From assembly GCA_018336195.1 (NCBI GenBank), contig JAGXQV010000211.1:62001-126000 (forward strand): a stretch of 64,000 nt of DNA, in the 5' to 3' direction. Made by a program: the position numbers and the translations under genes. The stretch's first letter is position 1. The number at the start of each line of letters is the position of its first letter. A model generated the notes under the pieces. That model saw only the letters and a list, made by a program, of their open reading frames with translations. It was not told where the DNA came from and did no database searches. This DNA is from Sulfuricella sp. Its GTDB lineage: Bacteria; Pseudomonadota; Gammaproteobacteria; Burkholderiales; Sulfuricellaceae. Positions 7,695 through 15,400 of the stretch are shown here, piece by piece.

Positions 7695-9925
7695 GCCGGA
7701 GGTCCCAATACGCGGAGGACTTCTTCCAGGGTGGTCAAGCCTTGCCAAACTTTGTCGCGGGCGTCCTCGAACAGCGAGGTCATCCCCTGCTGGCGGGCCA
7801 GGTTGCTCAGTTCCAGGATGCTCGCCCCGGCGGCGATGAGGTGGCGTAGGTTCTCGTCGAACGCCAGCACCTCATAGACGCCCAGGCGCCCGCGATAGCC
7901 GCTGCCGTGGCAGTGCGGGCAACCGGCGCCGCGCCAGAAGCCGCCGGTCTGACCGCCGAACAGGTCGCCGAAGCGCGCCTGCAGTTCGGCGGACGGGCTG
8001 TCCTCGGTGCGGCAGGCCTCGCAGATCTTGCGCACCAGGCGCTGGGCGATGATGCCTTCCAGGGCGGTGGCGACCACGAAGGGCTTGAGTCCCAGGTCGA
8101 AGAGGCGGGCGACGGTGGCCAACGCGGAATTGGTGTGCAGGGTGGAATACACCAGGTGGCCGGTGAGCGCGGCGTGGAAGGCCACTTCGGCGGTCTCGAA
8201 GTCGCGGATTTCGCCGAGCAGGATCACGTCGGGATCCTGGCGCAGGATGGAGCGCAGGATGATGGGGAAAGTCAGGCCGATCTTTTCCTTCACCAGCACT
8301 TGTCCGGCCATGTCGAGATAGTATTCCACCGGGTCTTCAATGGTGACGTAGTTCTTGCTCGGTGTGGCATTGTGCTGGACCAGTCCGTACAGGGTGGTGG
8401 TCTTGCCGCTGCCGGTGGGGCCGGTGGCGAGGATGATGCCTTGCGGTTTGTCCACCATGTTGCGGATTTTTGCCAGGTCGGCGGGGGAAAACCCTAGCCC
8501 CTCGATGCTCTTGGTCGCCGAATTGCGGTCGAGGATGCGCATCACCACCTTTTCGCCGTTGATGGTGGGCAGCGTGGAAATGCGCAGGTCCACCACCCGC
8601 GCCGGGGTCTTGATGGTGATGCGTCCGTCTTGGGGGCGACGCCGTTCGCTGATGTCGAGTTCGGACATCACCTTGAGGCGCGATACCAGCGAAGCGTGCA
8701 AATGGTGGGGGATGTTGATCTTGTCCACCAGTACCCCGTCGATGCGGTAACGCACCACCACGCTCTTGGTGCGCGGCTGGACGTGGATGTCGGAAGCGCC
8801 GAGGCGGATGGCTTCGAGAATGATGGCGTTGACCAGGCGGATGGCGGGCGGCTCCTCGGTGCTGCGCAGCAACTCCTCCAGGCTGGCGTTGTCTTCGTCG
8901 TCGATGACGATCTCGATGCCCTCGTAGGGATCGACGGTGGACACCAGGGTTTCCAGGTCTTCGAAAGAGGGCGCCTCGTCGGCGCCGTAGATCTCGGCGA
9001 TCTTGGCGCGGATCGCCGCGACGCTTGCAATCACCGCCTGGATTTCCAGCCCCGACACGAAGCGTAGGTCTTCGATCAGTCCGGCATCCATGGGGTCGGC
9101 CATCGCCAGGATCAGTTTTCGCCCTTCCAGCTTGAGCGGTACCACCCATTGACGTTCGCAAAAGCTGTGCGGGATCAGTGCGGCGACGGCGGGATCGACG
9201 TTGAATTCGTTAAGCGCCACCTCTTCGATCAGGAATTCCTTGGTCAGGATGGCATGGAGGGTCTTTTCCTCCACCCAGTCGTGTTCCAGCAGCAGCTTGA
9301 TGATCGGCTCCTTGCGCGACTGCTGGAGGTGGTACAGTTCCTGGGTTTGGTTGTTATTGAGCAGGCCGCGCTTGTTGAGCATGATCGCCAACTGGCTGTG
9401 GTTGGATACCGTCAGCCTTGAGAGGGCGTTGATCTCGTGGCTTTTCTTGGCATTATCCTGTTGCAGGTGGCGGTTTTTCTGGATCAGGTCGTACTGTTCC
9501 AGCGCCAGCGCCACGGTCACGCGCAGGTCGTCGTCGTTCCACGGCTTGAGGATGAACTTGTAGACCGCCCCTTCGTTGACCGCCGCCATCACCGCGCCGG
9601 TGTCGGCGTGGCCGGTGAGCATGATGCGGATCATCTCGGGCTGGAGCGCCTTGACTTGGCGCAACAACTCGCCGCCATTCATGCCGGGCATCATGTAATC
9701 GGAAACGATGAGGTGGAAGGTCTCCTTGCGCAACAGATCGAGCGCATCCTTGCCGCTGAAAGCCGGCACGATGTCGTAATTTTCCTGGCGAAACACCCGT
9801 TGCAACGCCTTGAGCACGTTCGGCTCGTCGTCGACCAGCAGCAGACGATAGCGCGGGGCGGGCTTTTCCGACGGCGGGGCGCCCGGCGGCGTATCGCCGG
9901 TAAACAGGGAGGCGTAATTGGACAT
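7691..9925 (-). CDS. Receiver domain fused to a GspE/PilB-type secretion/pilus ATPase
   Basis: A 744-residue protein. An N-terminal REC domain (about 25-150; VDDE, Asp76 in SDYMMPG, Lys127 in LKPW) is joined through a helical linker to a GspE_N/MshE-N-like region (about 165-315) and a complete type II secretion/type IV pilus assembly ATPase (about 355-740). Visible ATPase motifs: Walker A GPTGSGKTT at 502-510, the Asp/Glu region near 565-575 (DPDVILLGEIRD), His-box TGHLVYSTLHTN, and zinc-type CxxC pairs at Cys635/638 and Cys669/672. All look functional. Normally such ATPases lie with pilus or T2S genes and carry no receiver. Here it is sandwiched between two histidine kinase genes and close to an MglA-like GTPase, suggesting phosphorylation-controlled pilus extension or secretion (inference). 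No clear Shine-Dalgarno; the start is eight bases after the upstream stop. Confidence 0.9.
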   Translation of the reverse strand: MSNYASLFTGDTPPGAPPSEKPAPRYRLLLVDDEPNVLKALQRVFRQENYDIVPAFSGKDALDLLRKETFHLIVSDYMMPGMNGGELLRQVKALQPEMIRIMLTGHADTGAVMAAVNEGAVYKFILKPWNDDDLRVTVALALEQYDLIQKNRHLQQDNAKKSHEINALSRLTVSNHSQLAIMLNKRGLLNNNQTQELYHLQQSRKEPIIKLLLEHDWVEEKTLHAILTKEFLIEEVALNEFNVDPAVAALIPHSFCERQWVVPLKLEGRKLILAMADPMDAGLIEDLRFVSGLEIQAVIASVAAIRAKIAEIYGADEAPSFEDLETLVSTVDPYEGIEIVIDDEDNASLEELLRSTEEPPAIRLVNAIILEAIRLGASDIHVQPRTKSVVVRYRIDGVLVDKINIPHHLHASLVSRLKVMSELDISERRRPQDGRITIKTPARVVDLRISTLPTINGEKVVMRILDRNSATKSIEGLGFSPADLAKIRNMVDKPQGIILATGPTGSGKTTTLYGLVQHNATPSKNYVTIEDPVEYYLDMAGQVLVKEKIGLTFPIILRSILRQDPDVILLGEIRDFETAEVAFHAALTGHLVYSTLHTNSALATVARLFDLGLKPFVVATALEGIIAQRLVRKICEACRTEDSPSAELQARFGDLFGGQTGGFWRGAGCPHCHGSGYRGRLGVYEVLAFDENLRHLIAAGASILELSNLARQQGMTSLFEDARDKVWQGLTTLEEVLRVLGPPA

Positions 9926-9933
9926 GATTCAAC

Positions 9934-11139
9934 TCACGGCAGCGGCAGATGGATGGAAAAAACCGTGCCCTTGCCCACTTCGCTGTCGACCTCGATGCGC
10001 CCGCCGTGGGCGCTCACGATATCGCGGCATACGGTGAGTCCCAGGCCGGTACCGCTGCCGACGTCGCGGGTGGTAAAAAACGGTTCGAAGATGCGCGGCA
10101 GCACTTCCGCGGGGATGCCGCAGCCGTCGTCGCCGACCTGGATACGGATGGCGTGGTCGGCCACGTCGCTGCGCACGGTGATTTTTCCCGCGCCGCTTAT
10201 CGCCTGGTTGGCATTCAGCAGCAGGTTGAGAAACACCTGGTTGAGATGGCCGGGCAGGCACAGCAGGCGTGGCAGCGGCTGCAAATCCAGTGCCATTTCG
10301 ACCTGCTCGCCCAATTTCCCGGCAACGATGTTGGTCACCGCGCGCAGATTGTCGTTGAGGTCCACCATCGCTTCCTCGGCGCTATCCACGTTGGAAAAGC
10401 CCTTCAGGTCGGCGACGATGCGCGCCACGCGGTCCGCGCCGGAGAGGCTTTCGTCGAGCAGCCCGGAAAAATCCTCCAGCACGAAATCCAGGTCCGCCGC
10501 CCGCCAGGCGGCGCTCAGGCCCGCAGCATCGCCGTTTCGCGCCGGCTCCGCAAGGAGTTTGAACTTTTCCACGTAATCGCGTGCGGTATTCAGGTTGCTG
10601 CGGATGAAGCCGATCGGGTTGTTGATCTCATGCGCCACCCCGGCCGCCAGTTGACCGATCGACGCCAGCTTTTCGGCCTGGTAGAGCTGGCGCTGGGCAT
10701 CCTCGATGGTCTTCACCTGCGTCTGCACCCGCTCTTCCAGTTCATTGGCCAGTGCCTTGTAGCGGGCTTCGGATGCTTGCAGGTCGGCATGGCGGCGTTG
10801 CAATTCCTCGTAATCGGCGCTCACCGCTTCCGTGTGCAAGTCGGACGCCATGCGATAGCGGGCGGTGGCATGCATCAGCAGTTCCAGCAAGGCGACCGTG
10901 GCGTGCAAGCGGTTTTCGTCGCTCTCGCTGCTCTCCAGGTAACCCAGCGGTTCCACGTCGAGTTGTAGGGGCAGGCGCGTGCCCGTCGGCGCCTGGGCAT
11001 TGCCGAAGAGCAGCGCGCCGCTTGTTTCGCTCAGGCGGAATTCCTCGCCGGCCAGCATGGTCAGGGCTTTGTGCAGCTTGTCGCGCGATATCCCGGAAAG
11101 CAGTTCGCGCAAGCTCAGTTCGCGGTCGAAATGTTTCAT
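9934..11139 (-). CDS. Soluble histidine kinase (HEINNP family)
   Basis: Kinase of 401 aa. The N-terminal 100 residues (MKHFDRELSLRELLSG...) are not recognisable as a standard sensor domain. A coiled coil (about 100-165) leads to the H-box [18 protein letters not shown] and an HATPase domain with NLLLNANQAI, DDGCGIP, FEPFFTTRD and GTGLGL. The start at 11139 is preceded by GAGGAA eight bases upstream, and both bases and spacing come from the end of the repeat element that fills the upstream gap. The reading from 11166 would begin inside that repeat. Eight bases separate its stop from the REC-GspE start, so it is probably co-transcribed with, and a candidate phosphodonor for, that ATPase. Confidence 0.88.
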   Translation of the reverse strand: MKHFDRELSLRELLSGISRDKLHKALTMLAGEEFRLSETSGALLFGNAQAPTGTRLPLQLDVEPLGYLESSESDENRLHATVALLELLMHATARYRMASDLHTEAVSADYEELQRRHADLQASEARYKALANELEERVQTQVKTIEDAQRQLYQAEKLASIGQLAAGVAHEINNPIGFIRSNLNTARDYVEKFKLLAEPARNGDAAGLSAAWRAADLDFVLEDFSGLLDESLSGADRVARIVADLKGFSNVDSAEEAMVDLNDNLRAVTNIVAGKLGEQVEMALDLQPLPRLLCLPGHLNQVFLNLLLNANQAISGAGKITVRSDVADHAIRIQVGDDGCGIPAEVLPRIFEPFFTTRDVGSGTGLGLTVCRDIVSAHGGRIEVDSEVGKGTVFSIHLPLP

Positions 11140-11229
11140 CCTAAATTCCTCAGTTGAATGACACATAGAAACCGTTCGCCCTGTCGAAGGGTGAACGGGG
11201 TTTTTTCATGCTCAACCGAGGAATCCAGG
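11140..11229. repeat. Gap-filling inverted-repeat element, 90 bp (CCTAAAnnCCTCAGTTG family)
   Basis: Left end CCTAAATTCCTCAGTTG (11140-11156) and right end CAACCGAGGAATCCAGG (11213-11229) are imperfect 17-bp inverted repeats (14 of 17 match), related to the perfect ends of the element at 41485-41747. A second hairpin inside pairs GTTCGCCCT with AGGGTGAAC and is followed by a T run. The element runs exactly from the base next to the kinase start codon (11139) to one base before the MglA stop codon (11231-11233). Confidence 0.6.
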
Positions 11230-11230
11230 T

Positions 11231-11890
11231 TCATGAGGTTTCCGTGCCGCCGCTGGCGGCGTCGACAAATGCCGCCTCGCCCAGACCGTGTTGCAACCCT
11301 AGCCCGCACTGTCGTTCCAGCCCGCGGTAGACCTGCCGCAACAATTCCTGGAAAGTCTCCAGCACTCCCACCCCGGTCAGCGCCGCGGAAAATCGTAGCG
11401 GCCACGGTGCCGTTCCCCAGCGGGCGCGGATTTCCTCCTCGGAAAGGATGTCGGGTAGATCGCGCTTGTTGAACTGCACCACCAGCGGCAAGCGGTCGAA
11501 ATCCAGACCGACGCGCTGGGCGTTTTCGGCCAGGTTCTGGAACGATTCGCCGTTGTTGATGGTCTGGGTCTTCTGCGAATCGGCGACGAATACCACCCCG
11601 TCGGTGCGCGACAGCACCGCCTTGCGCGTACCGTCGTGGGCCACTTGTCCCGGCACGGTGAACAGTTTGAGCTTGACCAGGAGGCCGGAAGGGGCGCGGA
11701 AGCCGAGCGGCAGCAAATCGAAAAACAGGGTGCGGTCGTTTTGGGTTTCCAGGGTCATGATCTCGCCTTTCAACGCCGGCGCGAGCAGATCGTGGAGGCG
11801 CATCAGGTTGGTGGTCTTGCCGCTTTGCGCCGGCCCGTAATAAACCAGCTTGACGGTGAGCCGGTTCTGTTCTTCGTCGTATTCAGCCAT
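11231..11890 (-). CDS. MglA-like Ras-superfamily GTPase
   Basis: Small GTPase of 219 aa. P-loop GPAQSGKTT near residue 20, the MglA-type stretch TLFFDLLPLGF, the second nucleotide motif TVPGQV (where eukaryotic Ras has DTAGQ; TVPGQ is typical of bacterial MglA) and NKRDL for guanine recognition are all present. In Myxococcus and some Gram-negatives MglA controls cell polarity and placement or activity of type IV pilus ATPases. Here it sits one gene upstream of the REC-GspE ATPase with a kinase between. No MglB/roadblock partner is visible in the window. The start ATG has AGGAGG six bases upstream. Two bases separate it from the preceding stop, so it is in the same transcription unit as the GGDEF-EAL gene. 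Confidence 0.85.
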   Translation of the reverse strand: MAEYDEEQNRLTVKLVYYGPAQSGKTTNLMRLHDLLAPALKGEIMTLETQNDRTLFFDLLPLGFRAPSGLLVKLKLFTVPGQVAHDGTRKAVLSRTDGVVFVADSQKTQTINNGESFQNLAENAQRVGLDFDRLPLVVQFNKRDLPDILSEEEIRARWGTAPWPLRFSAALTGVGVLETFQELLRQVYRGLERQCGLGLQHGLGEAAFVDAASGGTETS

Positions 11891-11892
11891 GG

Positions 11893-13962
11893 TTACCCTC
11901 CTGCGTCGCCGTTGAACGGGGTACGCCCGGTGGACAGGAATGCCGCGAAATCGCCCGCCGGCATGGGCCGTGCCAGCCAATAGCCCTGAATGATGTCGCA
12001 GCCGTTTTGGCGCAGGAATTCCAGTTGTTCGACGCTCTCCACCCCTTCCGCAACGACTTTCAGCTTGAAGCCGTGCGCCATACCGATGATTGCCCGCACC
12101 AGTTCGGCGTCCTGCTGGTCGCTGACCACGTCGCGCACGAAGGATTGGTCGACCTTCAGCGTGTCCACCGGCAAGCGCTTGAGGTAGCTCAGCGACGAGT
12201 AACCGGTTCCGAAATCGTCGATGGCGATGGAAACCCCCAGGCGTTTGAGTTGCACCAGTTCTTCAATGCTGGCTTCCACGTCTTGCATGACCAGGCTCTC
12301 GGTCAACTCGGCTTCGAGCTGGTGAGGCATCAGGTCGCTCTGTTTTAAAGCGTTCGAGATGATCTCCAGCAGATCTCCGTCGCGCAACTGGTAGGCGGAA
12401 AAGTTCACCGCCACCTGCAAATTGCCCAGGCCCGCCTGATTCCAGGCGGCCGTGCGGCGGCAGGCCTCTTCCAGCACGAACTTACCCAGCGGGACGATCT
12501 GCCCGGTGCTCTCGGCGATGGGGATGAATTCGCTGGGGGACACCAGGCCGCGCACCGGATGGTTCCATCTGACCAGTGCTTCCATTCCGACCACGACGCC
12601 GTCGGCCAAGCGCTGCTTGGGCTGATAATAGACTTCCAGTTCCCCTCCTTCGATGGCCTTGTGCAGTTCGTTTTCGACGATGATGCGCCGCTTCATTTGC
12701 TCGTTCATCGTCGCGGTGAAGAATGCGTAATTGTTGCGTCCGTCCTCCTTGGCCTTGTACATGGCGCTATCGGCGTTCTTCAACACGGTCTCGGGGGTAT
12801 TCCCGTCCTGGGGATAGATGCTCGCGCCGATACTGACGGTGACGATGAAATCGTTTTTTTCGATGGTGAACGGTCGGGTAAATTCGTGCAGGATCTTTTT
12901 GATGACCCGCACGATATCGTCGGACTCGCGTATCGTCGGCAGCAACAGGGTGAACTCGTCCCCTCCCATGCGCGCCAGGGTGTCACCCTTGCGGATCACC
13001 GAGCGCAGGCGTTCCGCCACCATGACCAGAAGCTTGTCGCCGTAATCGTGGCCGAAGGTATCGTTGACGAACTTGAAGCGGTCGAGGTCCATCAGCAGTA
13101 CCGCCACCACCTGTCCCGAGCGCTCCGCCTGGCCAAGCGCCAATTCGAGGTTTTCCCCGAACAGCAGGCGGTTCGGCAGGCCGGTCAGGGCATCGTGATA
13201 GGCCTGATAGCGAAGCTGTTCCTCGTTGCGCTTGTGTTCGGTGACATCGTTGAAGAGGCCCACGTACTGCGAGATGCGTCCCTGGGCATCGCGGATTTCC
13301 GTGATGTTGAGCCATTCGGGATATTTTTCGCCGTTTTTGCGGCGGTTCCAGATTTCCCCGGTCCATTTCCCTTTCTCGTGCAAGGTCGCCCACATCTCCT
13401 GGAAAAAGGCGGGGGGGTGCTCATCGGATTTGAGCAGCGCCGGCGTCTTGCCGATGACCTCGTGGGGGGCGTAGCCGGTAATCGTGGTGAATGCCGGATT
13501 GACCGCCTGGATCGCCGTGTTCTGATCGGTGATGACGATGCCTTCCACGGTGTTTTCATAAATCCTCGAAAACTGCGCGCCTTTTTGGGTCAGTCCGTAG
13601 CGCTCGAAGGCGTCCCGGATGTTTTCCAGCAACAAATCGTTGTCCCACGGCTTGAACAGGAACTTGTATATGTTGCCCTTGTTGACCGCATCGGAAATGG
13701 CGGTGATGTCCGAATAACCGCTCAAGATCATGCGGATGATCTCCGGGTAGCGCTCCCGTACCAGCGATAGCATTTCCACCCCGGTCATCACCGGCATGCG
13801 CTGGTCGGAAAGAATCACCTGAACGTCGTTTAGCTCCAGCAAATGCAGGGCTTCCGCGGCGCTGGTGGCGGTTAGCAGCTCGTAGCCCTGGTTGCGGAAC
13901 AAACGTGCCAGGGAGCGCAAGATCGCCTCCTCGTCATCGACCAGCAGCAGTGTTTGGCTCAT
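11893..13962 (-). CDS. REC-PAS-GGDEF-EAL c-di-GMP turnover protein
   Basis: A 689-residue response regulator. REC at 1-120 (VDDEE, Asp53 in SDQRMP, lysine in FKPW), PAS at about 130-245, GGDEF at about 250-415 with an intact GGDEF at 333-337, and EAL at about 430-680 with EALVRW (461-466), NFSAYQ, ELTESL, DDFGTGYSS and EGVES. Both catalytic domains keep their signature residues, so either diguanylate cyclase or phosphodiesterase activity is possible. The REC-PAS half closely resembles the stand-alone REC-PAS protein at 39141-39989. A weak AAGGGA precedes the start. It is tightly packed with the receiver gene upstream (12 bases) and the GTPase gene downstream (2 bases). Confidence 0.92.
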   Translation of the reverse strand: MSQTLLLVDDEEAILRSLARLFRNQGYELLTATSAAEALHLLELNDVQVILSDQRMPVMTGVEMLSLVRERYPEIIRMILSGYSDITAISDAVNKGNIYKFLFKPWDNDLLLENIRDAFERYGLTQKGAQFSRIYENTVEGIVITDQNTAIQAVNPAFTTITGYAPHEVIGKTPALLKSDEHPPAFFQEMWATLHEKGKWTGEIWNRRKNGEKYPEWLNITEIRDAQGRISQYVGLFNDVTEHKRNEEQLRYQAYHDALTGLPNRLLFGENLELALGQAERSGQVVAVLLMDLDRFKFVNDTFGHDYGDKLLVMVAERLRSVIRKGDTLARMGGDEFTLLLPTIRESDDIVRVIKKILHEFTRPFTIEKNDFIVTVSIGASIYPQDGNTPETVLKNADSAMYKAKEDGRNNYAFFTATMNEQMKRRIIVENELHKAIEGGELEVYYQPKQRLADGVVVGMEALVRWNHPVRGLVSPSEFIPIAESTGQIVPLGKFVLEEACRRTAAWNQAGLGNLQVAVNFSAYQLRDGDLLEIISNALKQSDLMPHQLEAELTESLVMQDVEASIEELVQLKRLGVSIAIDDFGTGYSSLSYLKRLPVDTLKVDQSFVRDVVSDQQDAELVRAIIGMAHGFKLKVVAEGVESVEQLEFLRQNGCDIIQGYWLARPMPAGDFAAFLSTGRTPFNGDAGG

Positions 13963-13974
13963 CGGTTTTTCCCT

Positions 13975-14520
13975 TTAATCTTCATCGAGCAGCACCGAAC
14001 CATCCGGCCCCCAATTCACCTTGGTGATTCCCGGCGACTCCATTTCCAGGCGCCGAAATTCCATTTCCTGGCGGCTGATGAGGCTGCGTTGGGCGCGCAC
14101 TTCGTCGGCCAGCCGCTGGTTTTCCGTGAGCAGGTCGTGGTGGGCGAGAGCCATGGCAAGGGTGGCGCGCAATTCGTAGTCGTGCCAGGGTTTGGCGATG
14201 AAGCGGAATATCTGCGCTTGGTTGATGGCGCCGATCAAGGCTTCGAGGTCGGCATAGCCGGACAGCACCAGGCGCAAGGTGTGCGGCTGGATTTCGCGGA
14301 ATGCCTTGAGGAAGGCCACACCGTCCATTTCCGGCATACGGTAGTCGGAGATCACTACGTCGAAAGGCGTACCTTCCCGTGCGCGCTTTAGCGCCTCATG
14401 AGGGGATGTAAAGGTTTCAACCACGAGTTTCGAACCGTCCTCCGCCAAAGGCGCGGCAAACACCCGGCGCAGGGCGCCCAGGATATTGGGTTCGTCATCG
14501 ACCAGCATGATGCGGTGCAT
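13975..14520 (-). CDS. Single-domain response regulator with C-terminal helix
   Basis: A 181-residue protein: one REC domain (LVDDE, phospho-Asp in SDYRMPEMDG, lysine in AKPW) plus a C-terminal helical tail of about 50 residues. The receiver is most like those of the REC-REC proteins at 4683 and 38147 (shared FTSP.EAL..A, SDYRMP.MDGVAFL). Start at 14520 has AAGGAG upstream; the longer reading from 14592 overlaps the next gene upstream and lacks a ribosome site. There is no output domain, so it presumably acts by protein contact. Confidence 0.87.
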   Translation of the reverse strand: MHRIMLVDDEPNILGALRRVFAAPLAEDGSKLVVETFTSPHEALKRAREGTPFDVVISDYRMPEMDGVAFLKAFREIQPHTLRLVLSGYADLEALIGAINQAQIFRFIAKPWHDYELRATLAMALAHHDLLTENQRLADEVRAQRSLISRQEMEFRRLEMESPGITKVNWGPDGSVLLDED

Positions 14521-14561
14521 CTTTGTCTCCTTCGTTTGCCGCGACGGCTGGTCGACAAGCG

Positions 14562-14972
14562 TCAAGCCTGCCGCGCCATCAGCCGACGGCATTCATTCAG
14601 CATCAAAACGTTTCTCACCCGCAACGAAAGTTCGGCGCGATCCACCGGTTTGGAAACGAACTCGTCGGCTCCTGCCTGCATGGCATAGAGGCGCGATTCG
14701 CGGTCGTCCAAGGAGGTGACCATGATGACCGGAATATCGAGCGTTGTCGGGTTGGATTTGAGCTTTTCCGTGGTCTCGAAACCGTTCATGCCCGGCATCA
14801 TGACATCCATCAGGATCAGGCCAGGCAGTTCCGCCGCCGCTACCCGCAGGGATTCCTCCCCGCTTGCAGCGGACAGGGTAGCATAGCCGTCGGCGAGCAG
14901 CATTGCTTCGAGCAATTTCACATTGCGCGCGTCGTCATCGACGATCAGGATTCTAGTGTGATTTTTGTTCAT
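14562..14972 (-). CDS. Single-domain response regulator (CheY/PleD-receiver type)
   Basis: A 136-residue REC domain: IVDDD acidic pair, phospho-acceptor Asp in LMDVMMPGMNGFE, Thr/Ser in VTSLDD, lysine in VSKPV. The VMMPGMNG form is that of PleD and hybrid-kinase receivers rather than the KPW-type receivers around it. GGAG lies upstream of the start. It is probably a phosphate carrier for the large hybrid kinase two genes upstream, with which it shares orientation; 61 bases separate it from the next receiver gene. Confidence 0.88.
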   Translation of the reverse strand: MNKNHTRILIVDDDARNVKLLEAMLLADGYATLSAASGEESLRVAAAELPGLILMDVMMPGMNGFETTEKLKSNPTTLDIPVIMVTSLDDRESRLYAMQAGADEFVSKPVDRAELSLRVRNVLMLNECRRLMARQA

Positions 14973-15033
14973 TGTGGTTCTCCGAAATATTGGTACTACC
15001 TTGTTTTCACACTCTCAAGCATAGCTAATGGCA

Positions 15034-15399
15034 TTACCGGGCCAACACTTCCGCTACCAGCGAGAGAAATTCCTTATAACGGATCGGCTTGGCAAGGTAG
15101 CCGTCGCAGCCCGCCGCCTGGAACTTTTCCCGGTCGCCGCTCATGGCGAAGGCGGTCAACGCGATGACCTTGATGTTTTGCGTGTCTTGGTCGGCTTTCA
15201 ACAGGCGCATCGCCTGCAAACCGTCCATGCCGGGCAATTGGATGTCCATCAGAATCAGGTCGGGGCGTGCCTCTCGCGCCAGCCGCAGCCCTTGCTCCGC
15301 ATCCTCCGCTTGCAGAATCTGGTGTCCCGCCTGATCGAGCATGGTCACGGTCAGCTTCATGTTGGCGGGATTGTCCTCGATCACCAGAACGCACGCCAT
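15034..15399 (-). CDS. Single-domain response regulator (DivK-like)
   Basis: A 121-residue REC domain with IEDNPANMKL at the N-terminus, phospho-acceptor Asp in LMDIQLPGMDG, Thr in ALTAFAM and Lys in AKPI. The EDNxxNxKL and MDIQLPxMDG signatures are typical of DivK and of receivers that exchange phosphate with hybrid kinases. One base separates its start from the stop of the multi-receiver hybrid kinase, so it is co-translated with it and is the obvious phosphotransfer partner (inference from position). Confidence 0.9.
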   Translation of the reverse strand: MACVLVIEDNPANMKLTVTMLDQAGHQILQAEDAEQGLRLAREARPDLILMDIQLPGMDGLQAMRLLKADQDTQNIKVIALTAFAMSGDREKFQAAGCDGYLAKPIRYKEFLSLVAEVLAR

Positions 15400-15400
15400 C

